Below, one piece after another: positions 9,040-12,853 of a DNA stretch of 12,853 bases (position 1 is the first letter of the stretch; every line of letters begins with the position of its first letter). A model generated the notes under the pieces. That model saw only the letters and a list, made by a program, of their open reading frames with translations, did not search any database and had not been told where the DNA came from. Source of the DNA: JAJPJX01 sp964568355 (GTDB lineage: Bacteria > Acidobacteriota > Terriglobia > Bryobacterales > Bryobacteraceae); assembly GCA_964568355.1 (NCBI GenBank), contig CAZMRK010000819.1, positions 1 to 12,853 on the forward strand, read 5' to 3'. Made by a program: the position numbers and the translations under genes.

Positions 9040-12000
9040 ATGTTGATCTCATTTGAGCATGTCCCGTTCCGTAAGGCAGGAATTCTCCTGGCGCTTACGG
9101 CGGTTTCCGCATTTGCCCAATTCAATGCTAATGTCACGGGCACGGTCTTTGACGCCAGCGGCGCAGTGGTGCCTGGCGCCAAGATTACGCTGAGGAGCAA
9201 CGACACCAATCGCACGCAAACGGTGACGACCGGCGACAACGGAATCTATCGCGTTTTCCAGCTTCCGCCCGGCAACTACACGGTTGAAGCCGAAGCGCAG
9301 GGTTTCAAACGGGCGACGGTGGGCCCTTTCGTAGTGCGGGCCGAGGAACCGCGCACGATGGACATACACCTGGAAGCGGGCGAAATTTCGCAAAGCGTGA
9401 CGGTGACGGCGGAAGTGAATGCCGCTCTGCAAACCGAGAATGCCAATATCGGCAGCACGATCAATGCGCAGCAAGTGCAGACCCTGCCGCAATTCGGCCG
9501 GGATCCTTATGAACTGTTGCGAACCACACCGGGCATTCTGGGCGATTCAGGACGAAGCAGCACGGGAGGAGCCATCGCACTACCCAACACGACCGGCCCC
9601 GGCGGCTCCAATTCTTCCATTTTTCAGACCGAAAACCAGGTGCAGGTGAGCGCGGCAGGCCAGCGGGTGCAGTCGAACAACTACATGGTAGACGGCATCA
9701 GCGTGAACAGCCTCAACTACGGCGGCGCCGCCGTGATCACGCCTAACCAGGAGTCGGTGAAGGAGATCAACGTGGTGGCGACCTCCTATTCGGCCGAGGA
9801 CGGGCGCAACACAGGGGCCCACGTGAAAGTGATTTCGCAAAATGGAACCAACCAATTCCATGGAAGCGGATTTTTCAAATACAACACGCCGGGGTTGAAT
9901 GCCTATAGTGCTTACGGCGGCTTCGACAATGCGCCGCCCACCCGCGTGGAACAGAAGTTCCGTCAGTTCGGCGGCAGCTTCGGCGGACCGGTACTGATCC
10001 CGCATCTATTCAACGGCAAGGACAAGCTGTTCTTTTTTGCCTCTTACGAAGGGTTGCGCAACCACACCTCCAGCTACCAGACTTCGTGGGTAGAGACACC
10101 AGAGTTCCGGCAGATGATCGCCTCGCAGCGGGCCGGCAGCGTAACAGCCTCGGTGCTCGGCTCGCCGGGCATGCAGCCCAGTGTGCGGGCGGTCCTGCAG
10201 CCGGATTGCGGCATTTTTAACAATGATCCGGGACGCTGCCGCACAGTAGGAAGCGGGCTGGATATCGGATCGCCGTATGGAGCCGTGGGGCAGTACGTTC
10301 CGGGCAACTCGCTGGTGGGGGGAGGCCTGGACGGAATTCCCGATATTCAATACGTGCAGTTACGCCTTCCGCAGGCTCTGCGCGGGAATCAATATAACGG
10401 GCGGGTGGACTACTATGCCACGCCGCACGACCAACTGGCATTCAGCAGCTATCTGACTGCGCTTTCGACCAGCAGCGCAGATCCGGACAGCCAGGGCCGG
10501 CCTTCCAGTACAGTGCCGTTCAAGCCGCTCAATACGCTGGTAACGGCTATCTATGTCCACACTTTTTCGAGCAACCTGGTCAACGAACTACGCTCGAACT
10601 TCACGCGATTCGCCGCCGACAACACGAACAGCACGGCGGTGGATTTCGGTATTCCGCGGGTGGAAGTGGAGGGCCTGCCTTTGCCCAACGCGCAGCGCAT
10701 CCGCTTTGGAGCACCGGCGACCGATACCAGCCCCGCGAAGTTCGCGCAGAACACCTACGAGACGCGGGACAGCGTGATCTGGACGCGCGGGGCATGGACG
10801 CATAAGTTCGGCGTGGAGACCCGCTGGGAGCAGGACAACAGCAACTACATTGGAGGAGCGCGGCCGGATTACTCCTTTGTGGGCCTATTCAACCTGGCGA
10901 ACGACGCTCCGGTATTCGAGGGTATTGTGGCGGACCCGCGGACGGGCAGCCTGCCGGTGGTGCAGCGGTATTTCCGCACACACTACTGGGGCGGCTACAG
11001 CCAGAACGACTGGAAGATCCGGCCCAACCTGACACTGAACTTCGGGCTGCGCTACGAGTATTTCGAACCAATCCGGGAAGCGCGGCAACAAATGAGCAAC
11101 TTTGTTCTGTCCAGCACACCGGGGGAGGAGTTTATCGGGGGCAGAGTGGTTCCCGGATACAATCACCTGTTCGATCCCAGCCGGCACAATTTCGCACCGA
11201 AGCTGGCAATCGCCTGGAGCCCGGACCAGAAGACGGTGGTGCGGGCGGGCGCCGGGATCGCATACAACCGCCTGAACGACGTGCTCTTCATCAACGGGCG
11301 CGCCAACCCTCCCTATACGGCACGATTCTCCCTGTGCTGCGGCAGCGACCAGACCGACCCTGCCAACCCCACGGGCAGCGGCCCCTATGCAGGGGGAACC
11401 ATTCTCTACACGTTAGGGCAAAGCCGTTCGGCGTTCAGCTATCCCGCCAACCCGAACCTGGCGGTGGGAATCGACCCCGTGACCGGTGGAGTAGGAGACC
11501 TGGCGGTGGAAGTATATGGCGCCGGCAGCTATATGCCGAACTCCACAGCCTACCTGATGTCGTTCGAAGTGCAGCGCAGTCTGCCCTTTAACATGACAGC
11601 GACCGTGGGGTATCAAGGCGCGCTAGGACGGAAAGGCATCCGCCTGGTGAACCAGGCGTACCTCTATGACACGGGCGAAGACCGGCGATTTTCCGCGGTG
11701 TACTTCCCGACTCCGGACGTGAACTCGAGTTATCACGCGCTGAATCTGGTACTGCACAAGCGAATGTCGCGCGGACTGCAGATCGATGCGGCGTATACGT
11801 GGAGCAAGAGCATCGATCAGCTTTCGACCGAAGGGCCGGGCTCTTCCAGCAACCAGACCAATCCCGCGTTTCCCGCAACCGAGCGCGGTCTATCCGACTA
11901 CGATGCCACGCACCGGTTGACGGCAAGCGGGCTATGGGAACTTCCCTTCCTGCGAAAACGCACGGATTGGCTGGGAAGAGCGTTTGGAGGCTGGCAGCTT

Positions 12001-12471
12001 TCGAGCATCCTTACGTTCCACACCGGCTTTCCGTGGACGCCGGTGACCGGGAGAATTCAGTCGGTACAGGTTCGCAACGCCGACACCATCAGCCCGACAA
12101 GGCCGACCCGCTATTTCGGCGGCGCAGGTAGCGATAGCTCGAACGATGCATTCATCACTGGCTCGAATTTCCCATTGGGAGGGCCGGCATATTTCGACAT
12201 CGAGAATCGCGGCCAGCCGGGCATCGGCAGAAATTCATTCCGAGGGCCGCGGTTTTTCGGAGTGGATGCTTCGTTGTTCAAGAACGTGGCCCTGACGGAA
12301 CGCTTTCAGCTCCAACTGCGCGGCAACGCGTTCAATATTTTCAATAAGCTGAACCTGTTGCCATTTTCGTTTGGTACGGAAAGTACCACAATCGAGAATC
12401 CGAATTTCGGCCGCTCTTCCGGAGCGCTTTCCGGACGGGTGATCGAGTTTCAGGCGCGATTGGTGTTTTAG
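9040..12471 (+). CDS. Oar-like TonB-dependent receptor with N-terminal carboxypeptidase-regulatory-like domain
   Basis: An 1143-residue outer-membrane beta-barrel protein. The signal peptide ends A-F-A|Q after residue 26. A carboxypeptidase-regulatory-like beta-sandwich follows (about 28-120: VTGTVFDASGAVVPGAKITL, GIYRVFQLPPGNYTVEAEAQGF). Next comes the plug (about 125-270), with LPQFGRDPYELLRTTPGI, NNYMVDGISVN and ISQNGTNQFHGSGFFKYN, then the barrel with YSQNDWKIRPNLTLNFGLRYEYF and FNIFNKLN. It ends VIEFQARLVF with a terminal Phe, as expected for BAM-inserted barrels. No TonB box was recognised, as is common in this subfamily. The frame is open from GTG 9001, but ATG 9040 has AGGG at about the right distance and yields a proper signal peptide. 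It probably imports or binds a large ligand, perhaps glycan released by the upstream glycosidase; the ligand is not known. Confidence 0.94.
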   Translation: MLISFEHVPFRKAGILLALTAVSAFAQFNANVTGTVFDASGAVVPGAKITLRSNDTNRTQTVTTGDNGIYRVFQLPPGNYTVEAEAQGFKRATVGPFVVRAEEPRTMDIHLEAGEISQSVTVTAEVNAALQTENANIGSTINAQQVQTLPQFGRDPYELLRTTPGILGDSGRSSTGGAIALPNTTGPGGSNSSIFQTENQVQVSAAGQRVQSNNYMVDGISVNSLNYGGAAVITPNQESVKEINVVATSYSAEDGRNTGAHVKVISQNGTNQFHGSGFFKYNTPGLNAYSAYGGFDNAPPTRVEQKFRQFGGSFGGPVLIPHLFNGKDKLFFFASYEGLRNHTSSYQTSWVETPEFRQMIASQRAGSVTASVLGSPGMQPSVRAVLQPDCGIFNNDPGRCRTVGSGLDIGSPYGAVGQYVPGNSLVGGGLDGIPDIQYVQLRLPQALRGNQYNGRVDYYATPHDQLAFSSYLTALSTSSADPDSQGRPSSTVPFKPLNTLVTAIYVHTFSSNLVNELRSNFTRFAADNTNSTAVDFGIPRVEVEGLPLPNAQRIRFGAPATDTSPAKFAQNTYETRDSVIWTRGAWTHKFGVETRWEQDNSNYIGGARPDYSFVGLFNLANDAPVFEGIVADPRTGSLPVVQRYFRTHYWGGYSQNDWKIRPNLTLNFGLRYEYFEPIREARQQMSNFVLSSTPGEEFIGGRVVPGYNHLFDPSRHNFAPKLAIAWSPDQKTVVRAGAGIAYNRLNDVLFINGRANPPYTARFSLCCGSDQTDPANPTGSGPYAGGTILYTLGQSRSAFSYPANPNLAVGIDPVTGGVGDLAVEVYGAGSYMPNSTAYLMSFEVQRSLPFNMTATVGYQGALGRKGIRLVNQAYLYDTGEDRRFSAVYFPTPDVNSSYHALNLVLHKRMSRGLQIDAAYTWSKSIDQLSTEGPGSSSNQTNPAFPATERGLSDYDATHRLTASGLWELPFLRKRTDWLGRAFGGWQLSSILTFHTGFPWTPVTGRIQSVQVRNADTISPTRPTRYFGGAGSDSSNDAFITGSNFPLGGPAYFDIENRGQPGIGRNSFRGPRFFGVDASLFKNVALTERFQLQLRGNAFNIFNKLNLLPFSFGTESTTIENPNFGRSSGALSGRVIEFQARLVF

Positions 12472-12576
12472 CGCGCTGGCCGCGGTGGGATTGAAAAAAT
12501 GCGGGGACACGGCAATCAGCCCGCGTAGATAGGGGAGAGTAAGAAGTTCGTTGCGTGCAATTCTTGCCCGTTTTCA

Positions 12577-12594
12577 TCGTGCGAGGACGCACGA
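12577..12594 (+). other. 7-bp perfect stem-loop with AGGA loop
   Basis: TCGTGCG, AGGA, CGCACGA: a perfect stem about 75 nt before the next start codon and 105 nt after the receptor stop. The plus-strand sequence after it is GGCGCGGG, so it is not an intrinsic terminator for the receptor gene. AGGA in the loop resembles an exposed anti-SD ligand, a typical landing site for CsrA/RsmA-type proteins, although no such gene is visible here. Confidence 0.45.
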
Positions 12595-12654
12595 GGCGCG
12601 GGACCGGATGCGCGCCGCGCAAGAAGTGGCCAGGTGTTTGCTTGGCTGTGAAAG

Positions 12655-12667
12655 CGGGAGGATCCCG
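12655..12667 (+). promoter_or_regulatory. Hairpin enclosing the Shine-Dalgarno of the last gene
   Basis: CGGGA and TCCCG pair perfectly around a GGA loop, and the Shine-Dalgarno GGAGGA (12657-12662) spans the left arm and loop. The stem ends one base before the ATG at 12669. It is short (5 bp, 3-nt loop), so it may only modestly limit ribosome binding. Confidence 0.4.
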
Positions 12668-12668
12668 A

Positions 12669-12853
12669 ATGAAGCAGTTCGCACGGCGCATCCAACGTTG
12701 TGTGCTACCCGCGGCAGCGGTGCTGTTGGCGGGGGCCGGGCTGGCACAGAACGCGGGACAAGAACGGCCCTCTTCTCCGCCGCCATCGCAGCAACGCAGC
12801 GATAGCCCCAAGAGTGTGACCGGCTGCCTCACGAAGGCAGGCGGCGCCAATCA
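12669..12853 (+). CDS. Small exported protein with a V-T-G-C-L motif, cut by the right edge
   Basis: 61 codons and two bases are visible; the frame is still open at the edge. A strong Sec signal peptide is present: MKQFARRIQR, a hydrophobic core (about 11-23), and AGLA|Q giving cleavage after residue 26. A Pro/Ser/Gln-rich low-complexity segment (about 30-48) follows, then SVTGCLTKAGG at 49-59. The V-T-G-C-L opening recalls small acidobacterial secreted proteins in which that motif begins a compact beta-rich domain; the resemblance is from memory and the rest is missing. GGAGGA lies 7 nt before the ATG. Cys53 could form a disulfide in the unseen part. Function unknown. Confidence 0.72.
   Translation, partial: MKQFARRIQRCVLPAAAVLLAGAGLAQNAGQERPSSPPPSQQRSDSPKSVTGCLTKAGGAN

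Larger units (their letters stand above)
12472..12668. other. 197-nt intergenic gap with one strong hairpin
   Basis: No convincing gene or standard promoter was found between the receptor stop and the next ATG. At 12577-12594 there is a perfect 7-bp inverted repeat (TCGTGCG/CGCACGA) with a 4-nt AGGA loop. It lacks a T-run on either side in the terminator orientation. GC-rich self-complementary words follow near 12609-12620. A Rho-type end, a leader structure or a small RNA are all possible. Confidence 0.45.

Noticed and set aside
12551..12805. 84-codon plus-strand frame near the right edge
   Set aside because: It overlaps the small exported protein in another frame and crosses the hairpin region; it has no Shine-Dalgarno, while the exported frame has both a Shine-Dalgarno and a signal peptide.

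Overview
The window reads as ordinary chromosome of a moderately GC-rich, Gram-negative soil-type bacterium, most likely an Acidobacteriota member of the Solibacter/Bryobacter kind. That is an inference from gene content: a very large Oar-like TonB-dependent outer-membrane protein with an N-terminal carboxypeptidase-regulatory-like domain, a Tat-exported Gfo/Idh/MocA oxidoreductase, a PF10091 'glucoamylase' (GH144-like) enzyme, and the start of a small secreted protein with a V-T-G-C-L motif. No rRNA, tRNA, CRISPR array, insertion sequence or phage gene was seen.

Left two thirds (1-7362): six genes, all on the minus strand and closely packed. In transcription order they are a Tat-exported Gfo/Idh/MocA oxidoreductase (7362-6055), a lipoprotein phosphodiesterase of the alkaline phosphatase superfamily (about 6074-4266, overlapping the previous stop), an unrecognised secreted protein (4223-3597), a MoxR/magnesium-chelatase-like AAA+ ATPase (3524-2028), its VWA partner (2009-774), and fabD (744 to beyond the left edge). 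Gaps run from an overlap to 72 nt. Good -10 boxes precede the oxidoreductase, the ATPase and fabD, so there are probably at least three transcription entry points rather than one simple operon.

Right third (7453-12853): three genes on the plus strand, divergent from the oxidoreductase across a 90-nt intergenic region. They are a secreted PF10091/GH144-like glycosidase, an 1143-residue TonB-dependent receptor-like outer-membrane protein, and, after a 197-nt gap, the first 61 codons of a small exported protein whose Shine-Dalgarno lies inside a hairpin. The glycosidase and receptor may form a small glucan-handling locus.

The AAA+ and VWA proteins are a matched pair of the kind that remodels or inserts metals into a client protein. 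The ATPase has Asn in place of the Walker B Asp and a Cys/His cluster between Walker A and B. No clear new defence or mobile system was found; the AAA+/VWA pair, whose client is unknown, and the secreted protein next to it are the parts least explained by known biology.
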